Shown: positions 18,011-26,766, counted from the stretch's first letter. The stretch: DNA of 64,000 bases from SIRX01 sp965214475 (GCA_965214475.1 OZ243953.1:620001-684000); one strand, 5' to 3'. The notes: generated by a model not told the origin, from the sequence alone. Numbers and translations are program-made.

Positions 18011-18970
18011 TTAAATCAGGATTGTGGCGGCTACCGCGCCTCCGGAGTCGAGCAGAGCAAGTTGGTCTCCGGGCGCGAGATCCAGAGCCTGCCCGCCTTC
18101 GAAGGTTCCCGCAACCGGTTCGCCTTCGGCGTTCTGCACGTCGGGGACACGACCTAGAGAGGCCTCTTCTCCAGGCTGGACGCTGACCTCCTCGTTGACC
18201 AAAACCCCGTCTGAGTCCGGGTTTACCTCACCAGTCTCGGGGTCCAGCACCCGCAAGGAAAATCCTTGCATGCTCACGGCTTGTTCAGAAGCGTTTTGGA
18301 CGGTGAAGTATTCGATGCCGCCACCGCTCTCGGTCAAAGATATTCTATCCAACTGTACGTTTATGTCGCTCGTATTTCCCTCTACATCCGTTGAAGAAAG
18401 ATCGAAGAGTGCCTGATTCAACACCGGCTGGGGTAAATATCCCTGGTACAGATTCTCGATGGAGTACTCGTCACCTTGCGGGGCGAGCGTCGCTACAAAA
18501 GGCGTCATTCCGACGCCTAGCTGTGCCGCCAATGTGCCGTACTCACCCGTCTGCAGCTCCTCTCCTTCATTGGTAGAGCCCGGGCTGGCTATGTTATACG
18601 AGAAGAACTCTACCGTCGGGTAATCGGGTTGCAGATCTTGGAACGCGCTGTTGACTATATTGTCCACTTCGAGGCCCTGCGGGTAGAAAGAATCCTGACT
18701 TTCCTTGGAAAATTCCACGGTGATAAGCGCCCGTCGCTGATAAGCGGCTTTGAAATCCGGTGGCAACGGCTGGTCGAGGTTGAGCGTCAGGGGAATATCT
18801 TGAATGGTCTCCGCCTGTCCGGCGCCTACCGTTGCGCCACCGGCCGGCGGGGTGTTAGCGTCTACAGCGGCTGTATCTTCCGCCGCCGGAATGGTCGCCT
18901 CTTCCTCGTTGTCGCCGCACGCAGCGACGAACAATACACACACTAATACTAGGAGTGTCCAGGCTCTCAC
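18011..18970 (-). CDS. Lipoprotein, thioredoxin-like fold plus lamin-tail-like domain (predicted)
   Basis: 319 residues from the GTG at 18970; a longer frame extends to 19165 but would run into aspS and lacks a signal peptide there. The chosen start gives MRAWTLLVLVCVLFVAAC, a clean lipoprotein signal with Cys18, then an acidic linker. The middle part (ALITVEFSKESQDSF, then VDNIVNSAFQDLQPDYPTVEFFSYNI and YGTLAAQLGVGMTPFVATL) has the strand-helix order and cis-Pro-like VGMTPF of thioredoxin folds, but no CxxC. The C-terminal part (IEYFTVQNASEQAV...GFSLRV...LAPGDQLALLD) resembles a lamin-tail domain. Both assignments are by eye. Confidence 0.7.
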   Translation of the reverse strand: MRAWTLLVLVCVLFVAACGDNEEEATIPAAEDTAAVDANTPPAGGATVGAGQAETIQDIPLTLNLDQPLPPDFKAAYQRRALITVEFSKESQDSFYPQGLEVDNIVNSAFQDLQPDYPTVEFFSYNIASPGSTNEGEELQTGEYGTLAAQLGVGMTPFVATLAPQGDEYSIENLYQGYLPQPVLNQALFDLSSTDVEGNTSDINVQLDRISLTESGGGIEYFTVQNASEQAVSMQGFSLRVLDPETGEVNPDSDGVLVNEEVSVQPGEEASLGRVPDVQNAEGEPVAGTFEGGQALDLAPGDQLALLDSGGAVAATILI

Positions 18971-19026
18971 GGATAAACTTTTAACACAGTCTTGCGCCGC
19001 GCGCTGGTTGGCGGCGGAACTCCATG

Positions 19027-19053
19027 TTGTACACTCCGCGTTTGCCCTAATAT
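19027..19053 (+). promoter_or_regulatory. Candidate sigma-70-type promoter for aspS
   Basis: TTGTAC at 19027-19032 and TAATAT at 19048-19053 (spacer 15), or TATACG at 19051 (spacer 18), lie 65-70 bases ahead of the aspS start in the divergent region between the lipoprotein gene and aspS. The spacing is not ideal either way, so this is a tentative call. Confidence 0.35.
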
Positions 19054-19118
19054 ACGGCGAGCTTCGAGAGTAGACTCGAAAGTAGATCCAAGCGTAGCTC
19101 ACGAGAGGAGCCGAAACA

Positions 19119-20903
19119 TTGCACCGGGAAGATTCAGCGTCGGAAAACCCGTACCGCAGCCACACTGCCGGGGAGTTGCGAGCAGAAAACGTCGGTGAGC
19201 GGGTGAGGCTCGCGGGCTGGGTGAACCGTCGCCGGGATCATGGAGACCTTATATTTATCGACCTCCGAGACCGCTGGGGCGTGACCCAAGCCACCTTCGA
19301 CCCGGACCTGGAGGAAGTCTTCGCCGCCGCTGAAAAGTTACGGCCGGAATGGTCCATCTCTGTAGAAGGTGAGGTGATCCAGCGTCCCGAAGGCAACGAG
19401 AACCCGGATCTAACGACCGGTGAGATCGAGGTCGAGGTAAAAGAACTAAAGATTCTCAACAGCTCCGAGACCCCGCCGTTCGAGATAGACCGCGACCGCC
19501 CGGTAGACGAGCTACTCCGCCTCAAGTACCGCTACCTGGACCTGCGTCGTCAGAGGATGAAAGGGAACATCCTGCTACGCCACCAGGTCGTCAAACACAT
19601 GCGTGATTATCTGGATGATCGGGACTTCACTGAGATAGAAACCCCGCTCCTCACGGCCTCGACCCCCGAGGGGGCCCGCGACTATCTGGTTCCGGCCCGA
19701 CTATATCCCGGCGAGTTCTACGCCCTGCCGCAATCGCCCCAGCAATTCAAACAACTCCTCATGGTGGCGGGCTTCGAGCGGTACTTCCAGATCGCCCGCG
19801 CCTTGAGAGATGAGGACCAACGCGGCGACCGTCAACCGGAGCATACCCAACTAGACCTGGAGATGAGCTATACCACCCAGGACGAGGTGCTGGACCTGGT
19901 AGAAGAACTCTACGTCGAGATCGTCGAACAACTCACAGGAAAAAAGCTCCTCGCAAAACCCTTCCCCCGCCTCACCTACGCCGAAGCCATGCACCGCTTC
20001 GGCACCGACAAACCCGACCTCCGCTTCGGTCTGGAGCTAAAAGACATAACCGAAACTGCCCGTGCCTCCAGTTTCAAAGTCTTCCGCTTAGCGGTCGAAA
20101 ATGGTGGCTCGGTGCGCGGTATCACGGTCGGCGGACTTGGATACCTGACGCGCCGTGAGATCGAGGAGCTAACCGAAATAGCAACGGGGGCCGGTGCCCG
20201 TGGACTGGCTTTCTTCAAAGTGGAAGAGGATGGTTTCACCGGGCCTATAGCCAAGTTCTTCTCCGAAGACGAACAGGCTGCGCTGCGCGAAGAGCTGGAT
20301 GCCGAGAATGGTGACTATATGTTTTTCGTCGCCGACAAAGACCCGGTAGTCTTCGAGAGCCTGAACCGTCTGAGGCTACACTTCCGGGACCGGCTGGACC
20401 TGGCGGAAGAAGGTGTGCTCGCCCTTTGTTGGGTGACAGACTTCCCGCTTTTCGAGTGGAACGAGGATGAACAGCGTATAGAGCCGATGCACCATATGTT
20501 CACCATGCCCCGCGAGGAAGACTTGCCCCTACTCGACAGCGATCCCTTGAGAGTCATCGGGCAACTCTACGACCTGGTGGCGAACGGGACGGAGCTGGCT
20601 TCGGGGAGCATCCGGATACACCTGCCAGAGCTGCAACAGAAGATCTTCTCGATGACCGGTATAGAGCCCGAGGAGGCCGAGCGGCGCTTCGGGGCCATAT
20701 TACAGGCCTTCCGGTACGGAGCACCGCCACACGGCGGAATAGCGCCGGGGATAGACCGCCTGATCATGGTCCTCTGTGACGAGCCTAACATCCGAGAAGT
20801 CATGGCCTTCCCCAAAACCCAGGCCGCCCGCGACGAAATGATGAACGCCCCGGGCCCCGTTACCGACGCCCAGCTAAAGGAGCTGAACATTCGCCTGCGC
20901 TGA
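19119..20903 (+). CDS. aspS: Aspartyl-tRNA synthetase
   Basis: 594 residues, bacterial-type class II synthetase. An N-terminal OB anticodon-binding domain (VRLAGWVNRRRDHGDLIFIDLRDRWG, about 29-54) is followed by motif 2 (FQIARALRDEDQRGDRQPEH), the bacterial GAD insertion domain and motif 3 (GIAPGIDRLIMVL). The start is TTG at 19119 with GAGAGGAG upstream; no ATG or GTG fits the family N-terminus better. No gatCAB gene is in the window, so whether the enzyme is discriminating cannot be judged. It is convergent with the acetyltransferase gene that follows. Confidence 0.97.
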   Translation: MHREDSASENPYRSHTAGELRAENVGERVRLAGWVNRRRDHGDLIFIDLRDRWGVTQATFDPDLEEVFAAAEKLRPEWSISVEGEVIQRPEGNENPDLTTGEIEVEVKELKILNSSETPPFEIDRDRPVDELLRLKYRYLDLRRQRMKGNILLRHQVVKHMRDYLDDRDFTEIETPLLTASTPEGARDYLVPARLYPGEFYALPQSPQQFKQLLMVAGFERYFQIARALRDEDQRGDRQPEHTQLDLEMSYTTQDEVLDLVEELYVEIVEQLTGKKLLAKPFPRLTYAEAMHRFGTDKPDLRFGLELKDITETARASSFKVFRLAVENGGSVRGITVGGLGYLTRREIEELTEIATGAGARGLAFFKVEEDGFTGPIAKFFSEDEQAALREELDAENGDYMFFVADKDPVVFESLNRLRLHFRDRLDLAEEGVLALCWVTDFPLFEWNEDEQRIEPMHHMFTMPREEDLPLLDSDPLRVIGQLYDLVANGTELASGSIRIHLPELQQKIFSMTGIEPEEAERRFGAILQAFRYGAPPHGGIAPGIDRLIMVLCDEPNIREVMAFPKTQAARDEMMNAPGPVTDAQLKELNIRLR

Positions 20904-20956
20904 GGCCCAGCTCCGTAAAGTCTTACGGCCGCCTTGAGGCTGAGTACCAGGTTCCG

Positions 20957-21451
20957 CTAAAGGTTCTTGAAGTATCTAGCTATTGGTAGGTGGACGTAGC
21001 CGGCCTTCTCGTACGTGCGCCGCGCCGCGGCGTGACCGGGATCTCCGCCCGTCTCGACCATTGCTACCGTCATTCCGGCTTCCTTGAGCCTATCGAGTGC
21101 GAACTCGGTCAAAGCGGTTCCGATGCCACAGCCCTGGTAGTCAGGGTCGACGGCCAGCATGGAGAGCTCACCCATGTTTGCTTCAGGGTGATGAAGCTCG
21201 ACCGACACGAAGCCGACAATGCTTACATCTACCTCAGCGACCCACACTCGCTCCTTTTTCTCAGTGCAGACATTCTCTACCGCCCGCCGTTGATCTACGC
21301 GCCAGTCTGGATGCTGCCGCCTGAAGATCTCTGAACCTAACGTCTGCTCAAGAGACGCGAAGGCCGGCGCCCAAGCTCGCAGCGAAAGTTCGACCATCGC
21401 GTCAGCGTCTTTATCGTCAAATGAACGAATCAATGGCTGTATGGACTCCAT
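20957..21451 (-). CDS. GNAT family N-acetyltransferase
   Basis: 164 residues. The GNAT core is visible: VWVAEVDVSIVGFVSV (beta4), MLAVDPDYQGCGIGTALTEFAL (acetyl-CoA pyrophosphate loop, QGCGIG in the QxxGxG position, about 109-114) and TGGDPGHAAARRTYEKAGYV (motif B). The N-terminal half, IRSFDDKDADAMVELSLRAWAP, is the usual substrate-facing part. The substrate is unknown. It is transcribed convergently with aspS; a 6-bp stem (CCGTAA/TTACGG, 20913-20928) lies between the two stops but has no T-tract. Confidence 0.85.
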   Translation of the reverse strand: MESIQPLIRSFDDKDADAMVELSLRAWAPAFASLEQTLGSEIFRRQHPDWRVDQRRAVENVCTEKKERVWVAEVDVSIVGFVSVELHHPEANMGELSMLAVDPDYQGCGIGTALTEFALDRLKEAGMTVAMVETGGDPGHAAARRTYEKAGYVHLPIARYFKNL

Positions 21452-21679
21452 ATTTTGATGCTAACAGAGGCTAAACCTATGCACCCAACACGCTAACTAC
21501 GATTCCATGTTCAGAAGGTATCGTGCAGCGGCTTCGAACGGAGAGAAAGTAGGGGCATGCTGAAGAAGAGCTATGCTAATATCACCGAGGTTTGATAAGC
21601 ACAGGTTTCAACGAGTGACCCAATCGAGCTGCCCAACTCGTCGGCTAGGCGTTCGGAATACACAACGTTGGGTAGGTTT

Positions 21680-21697
21680 GATACCAAACGGGGTATC
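21680..21697. repeat. Short inverted repeat at the start of the deacetylase operon
   Basis: GATACC-AAACGG-GGTATC is a perfect 6-bp inverted repeat ending three bases before the ATG of the NodB-type deacetylase. The right arm includes GGGG, the only Shine-Dalgarno-like bases, so a hairpin or bound repressor here would cover the ribosome-binding site of the five-gene operon. The 249 bp between 21452 and 21700 show no other clear element; no convincing -35/-10 pair was found. Confidence 0.4.
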
Positions 21698-21700
21698 TAG

Positions 21701-22303
21701 ATGAACGGCATGGAGATCTTTCTAACTTTCGATGATGGCCCGGATCCGTTAGGGACGCCTCAGGTCCTTGCGGCTTTACGACGGGCGAGAGCTTCGGCGA
21801 CGTTCTTCGTGGTTGCGTCGCAGGCTCGGCGGTACCCGTTTTTGATCTCTGAGATACAGCGGGCCGGCCACCGAATAGAGTTTCACTGCACCGACCACGT
21901 ACGCCATACGGAACGAACCCGTGAAGAAGTCGAGGAAGATACCAGCTCAGGACTCCGCGACCTGGCCGCTCTCGACATCGAACCTGGACTCTGGAGAACC
22001 CCTTGGGGGATCACGGAGTCGTGGACGGACGAGATAGCCCACCAATTCAAACTTGAGATAGCACACTGGACCTCCGACACCCACGACTGGCGCGGGGATG
22101 CGGCGTCAGAAATGCTGCGGTCAACGAAACCTCTTTTGCAGCCTGGCGCGGTCATCCTGATGCACGATGGCCTGGGGCCCGGCGCGCGCCGAAGGAATTG
22201 CGCCGAAACTGCGGCCCTCGTCGGACCACTCGTCCACAACATCCGCGCGATGGACTGCGAACCCGCCACCATGAAACCGTCCCGTAAGGCAACTCCGGCG
22301 TGA
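21701..22303 (+). CDS. NodB-type polysaccharide deacetylase
   Basis: 200 residues, a bare NodB homology domain without signal peptide, so probably cytoplasmic. Metal triad D12 (TFDDGPDP, 9-16), H62 and H66 (FHCTDH); the arginine motif reads RTPWG in place of RPPYG; the C-terminal ILMHDG is present. The family removes N-acetyl groups from amino-sugar polymers or oligomers; the substrate here is unknown. A second in-frame ATG at codon 4 is also possible. It is the first gene of a five-gene operon with 4-bp stop-start overlaps throughout. Confidence 0.88.
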   Translation: MNGMEIFLTFDDGPDPLGTPQVLAALRRARASATFFVVASQARRYPFLISEIQRAGHRIEFHCTDHVRHTERTREEVEEDTSSGLRDLAALDIEPGLWRTPWGITESWTDEIAHQFKLEIAHWTSDTHDWRGDAASEMLRSTKPLLQPGAVILMHDGLGPGARRRNCAETAALVGPLVHNIRAMDCEPATMKPSRKATPA

Positions 22304-23415
22304 CGCTTATAGAGCAGGTGAACGCACCGGGATCAAACTTAGACGGCGTCTTAGAGCGAATATCGGCTGGTGCTAAGCAGCGTGACGCAAATCCGGCTTT
22401 TCCGCACGAGCCTTTCGAAGAGCTCTCTGCAGCCGGTGTTCCGGGCTTGCCGGTTCCGGACCCGATTCGCTCCGACGAAAGACGCGCACCATTTACTGCG
22501 GAGTGGCAAGTTCTCCGGGCTGTTGCGAAAGCCGACGGGTCTGTAGGACGCATCTTGGACGGCCATTTCAACGGCGTCGAGCGCGTCTCGGTGCTCGCTC
22601 CTGAGCCGCTGCGTTCCCGGGAGCTAGAAGCGGTGGCTGCTGGGGAATTGCTGCTTGGTGTATGGGGTGCGGACCCCATACCGGGTGAAGGTTCTCCGGC
22701 CCGGCTCGTAGAGTCCGACGACAATGCTGTGATCGAGGGTATCAAGACTTTTTGCTCGGGAGTATCGGGGCTGGACCGGGCGCTGGTCCTCGTTCGCGGA
22801 CCCGAAAAAGGACCGCCCCTGGTAGCCTACATAGACCTTTCGGAAGGCGTAGAGATCGACCAAAGCTGGTATAAAGCGTCTGGGATGCGCTCTTCGGAGA
22901 GCCATCGGGTAGTGTTCCACAGAACACCGGTGCTGGCGGTTCTTGGAGAACCGGGAGAGTTGCTGCGGGAGCCATACTTCAGCCGGGACGCAATCCGAAC
23001 GGCCGTCTGCTGGGCAGGCATAGCCGACAGTGCGGTAGACGCCACCCTCGGAACACTGGCGGCCAAGAGCGGTGGCCGCGAGCCGGACGACATCGTCTCC
23101 CTGGCGGCGGGTAAAATGCTAGCGTCGCAACAGACGATGGACCGTTGGATCGGGTACGCGGCCCACCGGGCCGACACCAATCCTGAAGCCTCGCTCACCG
23201 GATTCTCGATCCACTTACGAGAATCCATAGCCGACGCCTGCCGCACAATCTTGGATGAGGCAGCCCGGGCTACCGGCTCTCACCCTTTCGCGACCGCCGG
23301 TGACCTGGACCGGGCCCGCCGAGACCTGGAACTCTTTCTCCTTCAACATCGCCTAGAGCCCGCCCTCGCCCGCGCCGGACGCCAGGCCATCCAAGACAGA
23401 AATCCTCTGGTTTGA
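22300..23415 (+). CDS. Acyl-CoA dehydrogenase-like flavoprotein
   Basis: 371 residues, GTG start overlapping the previous stop (GTGA). The protein follows the acyl-CoA dehydrogenase order: a helical N-domain (FEELSAAGVPGLPVPD), a middle beta domain (GELLLGVWGAD...VIEGIKTFCSGVSGLDRALVLV) and a C-terminal helical domain (AVCWAGIADSAVDATLG...AAGKMLASQQTMDRWIGYAA). It is shorter and more divergent than beta-oxidation enzymes, and the catalytic Glu cannot be placed with confidence. Such proteins in biosynthetic clusters can act as desaturases, N-hydroxylases or on carrier-bound substrates. Reaction unknown. Confidence 0.8.
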   Translation: MTLIEQVNAPGSNLDGVLERISAGAKQRDANPAFPHEPFEELSAAGVPGLPVPDPIRSDERRAPFTAEWQVLRAVAKADGSVGRILDGHFNGVERVSVLAPEPLRSRELEAVAAGELLLGVWGADPIPGEGSPARLVESDDNAVIEGIKTFCSGVSGLDRALVLVRGPEKGPPLVAYIDLSEGVEIDQSWYKASGMRSSESHRVVFHRTPVLAVLGEPGELLREPYFSRDAIRTAVCWAGIADSAVDATLGTLAAKSGGREPDDIVSLAAGKMLASQQTMDRWIGYAAHRADTNPEASLTGFSIHLRESIADACRTILDEAARATGSHPFATAGDLDRARRDLELFLLQHRLEPALARAGRQAIQDRNPLV

Positions 23416-23987
23416 GGGACCGGCTGAAACAAGACTACTTCGAGAAACTCTATGCAGAGTCTGCCGACCCGTGGGAATTCGAGACAAGCGAGTACGAGCA
23501 CCGCAAGTACGAACAGACGTTGGAAGTCCTTCAGAAACGCAGGTTCCGACGGGCTCTGGAGGTGGGCGCTTCTATTGGGGTTTTCACCGAAATGCTAGCC
23601 TCCTACTGCGACGGATTGCTGGCGGTGGACACCTCCGAACGCGCCGTGGCGCTGGCCCGAGAGCGGCTTGCCGGATATGAGAGTGTCCGAATCGAGCAGC
23701 GGACCCTACCGGAAGAGATGCCAGCAGGCCCGTTTGATCTGGTCGTCGCCTCAGAAGTTCTGTATTACCTGCCGCGCGAGGCTATGCTTCAGACGCTTCG
23801 ACTCTTCGAGAAAGAGCTTGCCCCAGGCGGCACTCTACTAGCCGTCCATTGGCGCAGAGAAACGCTCACCTACGCCTTACAAGGAGACGAGGTACACGAG
23901 TTGCTGATAGAGAACACCCGTCTGAAGAACGTAAACACCATCGTAGAACCGGAGTATAGGTTGGATCTCTTCGAGGACCTTACATGA
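23412..23987 (+). CDS. NodS-type class I SAM-dependent methyltransferase
   Basis: 191 residues, TTG start overlapping the previous stop (TTGA). The N-terminus (DYFEKLYAESADPWEFETSEYE, about 8-29) is diagnostic of the NodS family (PF05401). The SAM motif I is ALEVGASIGVFTEMLA (48-63), the acidic residue after beta2 is in LLAVDTSE, and motif IV-like FDLVVASEVLYYL follows. Rhizobial NodS N-methylates the deacetylated terminal sugar of chitooligosaccharides. The pairing here with a NodB-type deacetylase suggests an N-methylated amino sugar, by inference. Confidence 0.88.
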   Translation: MRDRLKQDYFEKLYAESADPWEFETSEYEHRKYEQTLEVLQKRRFRRALEVGASIGVFTEMLASYCDGLLAVDTSERAVALARERLAGYESVRIEQRTLPEEMPAGPFDLVVASEVLYYLPREAMLQTLRLFEKELAPGGTLLAVHWRRETLTYALQGDEVHELLIENTRLKNVNTIVEPEYRLDLFEDLT

Positions 23988-25153
23988 ACGAAAACGAACG
24001 CCTCGTAATAGTCGGCGGCGGACCAGCAGGTCTTTCTACCGCCCGAGCCTACCGGGAAGCTGGAGGCCAGGCTGCCGTGACGATACTTGCCTCCGAACCC
24101 TACCCACCATATCGACGTCCCCCACTAACCAAAGAGTACCTGCGCGGTGAGCTGTCCCGCGACGAACTACCGATACAGAACCGCCACTGGTACGAGGACA
24201 ACGACATCGAACTCCATCTCACAACCAGCGTCACAGCGCTCGACAGAGATCGAAAAGTAGTCGAAACCGAAGTAGGGGAAATCCCCTACGATGTCTGCGT
24301 TCTCGCCACCGGTTCCGAGCCACTCCGACTGCCGGTACCGGGGGCCGAGGATCCAGAGATACTGGTGATGCGAACCATAGAGAACTCCGTCCGGCTCCAG
24401 GATAGTGTCGGGGAGGGTAGCTGGGCGGCGGTTATCGGGTCGGGGTTTATCGGGTGCGAAGCGGCGGCCTCACTATCTATGCGGGGCGTAGAGGTTGCTA
24501 TGGTCAGCCTCGAAAACGTTCCCCAAGAAGAACGTCTCGGCGAAGAGGTCGGAGACCGTATCCGATCCTGGCTTGAAAGCTACAGTGTGGAGACACACTT
24601 CGGCGCTGGCCTGGAGAGCATCGAACGGGCGAACGGTGGATTCAATGTCAACTTCGAAGGTGGGTGCGTGTCAACGGAGACAGTGCTCTTTGGAGTAGGC
24701 GTCGTGCCACGCACGGAGCTGGCCGAAGCAGCAGGCCTGGAAGTAGAGAAAGGCGGCATCGTGACCGATTCATCAATGCGCACCAGTGCTCCAGGGGTCT
24801 TCGCGGTCGGCGATATCTCCTACGCTTATAACGAGTCAGCCGGTCGTCATCTGCACGTCGAGCATTGGGGCGAGGCCCTAAACCACGGCCGGATAGCAGG
24901 AACCGTTATTGCGGGCGGCGAGGCGTCCTGGGAGGTGGCTCCGGGATTCTGGTCCACCATTGGGGAACACACCCTCAAATACGTGGCCTGGGGCGACGGC
25001 TGGGACTCGGCCAACTTCATAGATCACGGTGACGGTGCTTTCACCATTTGGTACGGTCAGGATAACGTCTGCGTTGGCGTCCTAACCCACGACCGCGACG
25101 AGGACTACGAACGGGGCCGTGAATTGGTCGAAGCGGGATCCCGGCTACCTTGA
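23984..25153 (+). CDS. FAD-dependent NAD(P)H ferredoxin reductase-like oxidoreductase
   Basis: 389 residues, ATG overlapping the previous stop by 4 bp. The FAD-binding GxGxxG loop (VIVGGGPAGLSTARAYREAG, about 8-27) is followed by PYRRPPLTKEYLRGE, typical of the BphA4/rubredoxin reductase class; the NAD loop is AAVIGSGFIGCEAAASL (about 148-164); FAVGDISYAY marks the FAD ribityl site. The C-terminal reductase domain contains FWSTIGEHTLKYVAWGD. Such enzymes reduce ferredoxins or Rieske proteins; no ferredoxin gene is adjacent. It probably supplies electrons to another enzyme of this cluster, such as the flavoprotein two genes upstream. Confidence 0.9.
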   Translation: MNENERLVIVGGGPAGLSTARAYREAGGQAAVTILASEPYPPYRRPPLTKEYLRGELSRDELPIQNRHWYEDNDIELHLTTSVTALDRDRKVVETEVGEIPYDVCVLATGSEPLRLPVPGAEDPEILVMRTIENSVRLQDSVGEGSWAAVIGSGFIGCEAAASLSMRGVEVAMVSLENVPQEERLGEEVGDRIRSWLESYSVETHFGAGLESIERANGGFNVNFEGGCVSTETVLFGVGVVPRTELAEAAGLEVEKGGIVTDSSMRTSAPGVFAVGDISYAYNESAGRHLHVEHWGEALNHGRIAGTVIAGGEASWEVAPGFWSTIGEHTLKYVAWGDGWDSANFIDHGDGAFTIWYGQDNVCVGVLTHDRDEDYERGRELVEAGSRLP

Positions 25154-26766
25154 CCCTGCTCTCTCCACCCGAAGAGAATCTGCGGATCTCCGTCGTGGTT
25201 CCGGCCCACAATGAAGAGAAGCTGATCGGCGCTTGCCTGGAATCACTCGCTGCCCAGGAAAGCATCCCGCCGGAGGAGTACGAAGTGATCCTGGTGCTCG
25301 ACAACTGCTCCGACGAAACGGAACTCCGAGCCCGCGAAGTCTCTCGAAGATACCCCAGCCTCCGGCTGCACCTGCTCGAAGGTCCGGGGGAAGGTGCCGG
25401 CCACGCCCGACGCGTGGGCATGGACACTGCGTGCCAAAGACTGCTAAACCTCGATAAAACCTCGGCCCTGATCGCCTCTACCGACGCAGATACGATCGTT
25501 GCTCCCAACTGGTTGTCCACCCAACTCGAACACGCCATCCGCGGCGCACGGGCTATTGGAGGCCGCATAGAGCTTGCCGATGACAAAAGCCTTCATGAAG
25601 ATGTAACCCACTGGCGAGACACCCGGGGAACGACCCGCTATCAGGATTTGCTAGCAGAGCACGGAGACGGCAGCACCAACCTTATGGAACATTGGCAATT
25701 TAGTGGGGCATCTCTCTCGCTAACGGCCGAGGTTTACACGGAGATTGGCGGTCTGGAACCGCTCGCGGCGCTCGAAGACGAGTACTTGGAGAGGGTACTG
25801 AGACAGAGAGGCATACCGATCGAGCGCCCGCTTGCGGTAAAGGTAAGAACTTCCGCCCGCCAGAATGGCCGCGCCGACCGCGGTCTCGCACAGGACCTGA
25901 CTCTAGCCTCGTGGTTCCACGGCAACACGTACCGATCCTCGGACTTCGACGTAGAAAGACTCCTCGAAGTCAAGCAGCAACTCTCCATCAGTCTCATACT
26001 CGCCACAGAAGAATATTCGTCCAAGGCTCTGCACGAGCTGGTGCAGCTGCAAGATTCAGGCTTGCTGGATGAGATTTTGGTAATAACCTCTTTGCCGAGA
26101 ACTAACGGGAGACCGAATGCGGTAACGACTCTCCAAGCGGAGGAGCTGACGCCCCATTTCGGCCCAATACGAGGTTACGGAGACCTCTTGTGGCGGGCGC
26201 TCACGATCGCGCAGGGCGAACTCGTGGTGGTCCTCGACCCGGAGCAAGACAGCGCTGTAGTTGATCGGGTATGCGGTCTTCTTGGGCCGCTAATGGAGCG
26301 TGAAGATCTGGCTTTCATGAAAGGTTTCGGACCTGTCCCGGATCAGCTCTCCGAGCTTGTCGCCAGACCTCTGATCAACCTCTACCACCCAAAATTGGCG
26401 GGCTTTACGGAACCGCTTTGCCCAGACTTTGCCGGTCGCCGCCAGTTGCTGAGATCACTGCCGTTCCCAGTGGGCTCCGGCGTCAGCATTAGCCTTTTGT
26501 TGGACGCTGCAAAACATTCTGGCGTCGGTGCTCTGGCGCAGTGTTATTTGGGGAGTCGTTCGGACATTTCGTGCCGTCACGACAGCGAAACCGCTTACGC
26601 AATTCTGGCGGCTACTGCAAGCCGGGCGCCGGAAGCACCTTCGAAAGAGCCGGTCCCCGGGCCGCTATTTCTGCCAGGCCCGGAGAACCTCGTCACCCGC
26701 CGCGTTCCCGTCGAAGAACGGCCGCCACTGGAAAGCCTGGCAGAGGCCAACTCTACTAGCTTTTAG
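25150..26766 (+). CDS. Two-domain glycosyltransferase: GT2 domain plus GpgS-like domain
   Basis: 538 residues, start overlapping the previous stop. Residues 12-260 are a GT2 domain (ISVVVPAHNEEKLIGACLESL; DXD-like TDAD 111-114; ALEDEYLERVLRQRG with the ED motif). Residues 279-470 match the glucosyl-3-phosphoglycerate synthase (GT81) pattern: GYGDLLWRALTIAQGELVVV, GLLGPL, FMKGF, ELVARPLINLYHPKLAGF, FAGRRQLLRSLPFPVGSGVSI and ALAQCYLGSR. The GpgS metal motif DSD reads LDPEQD (362-367), and the metal His after LGxR is not obvious, so the second domain may be inactive or altered. It is the last gene of the cluster; its stop overlaps the next convergent gene by 4 bp. Confidence 0.88.
   Translation: MTLLSPPEENLRISVVVPAHNEEKLIGACLESLAAQESIPPEEYEVILVLDNCSDETELRAREVSRRYPSLRLHLLEGPGEGAGHARRVGMDTACQRLLNLDKTSALIASTDADTIVAPNWLSTQLEHAIRGARAIGGRIELADDKSLHEDVTHWRDTRGTTRYQDLLAEHGDGSTNLMEHWQFSGASLSLTAEVYTEIGGLEPLAALEDEYLERVLRQRGIPIERPLAVKVRTSARQNGRADRGLAQDLTLASWFHGNTYRSSDFDVERLLEVKQQLSISLILATEEYSSKALHELVQLQDSGLLDEILVITSLPRTNGRPNAVTTLQAEELTPHFGPIRGYGDLLWRALTIAQGELVVVLDPEQDSAVVDRVCGLLGPLMEREDLAFMKGFGPVPDQLSELVARPLINLYHPKLAGFTEPLCPDFAGRRQLLRSLPFPVGSGVSISLLLDAAKHSGVGALAQCYLGSRSDISCRHDSETAYAILAATASRAPEAPSKEPVPGPLFLPGPENLVTRRVPVEERPPLESLAEANSTSF

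Noticed and set aside
18971..19165. Upstream extension of the lipoprotein frame
   Set aside because: It overlaps aspS divergently, and the signal peptide begins only at 18970.
20913..20928. CCGTAA/TTACGG hairpin between aspS and the acetyltransferase as terminator
   Set aside because: Only six base pairs and no T-tract on either strand.
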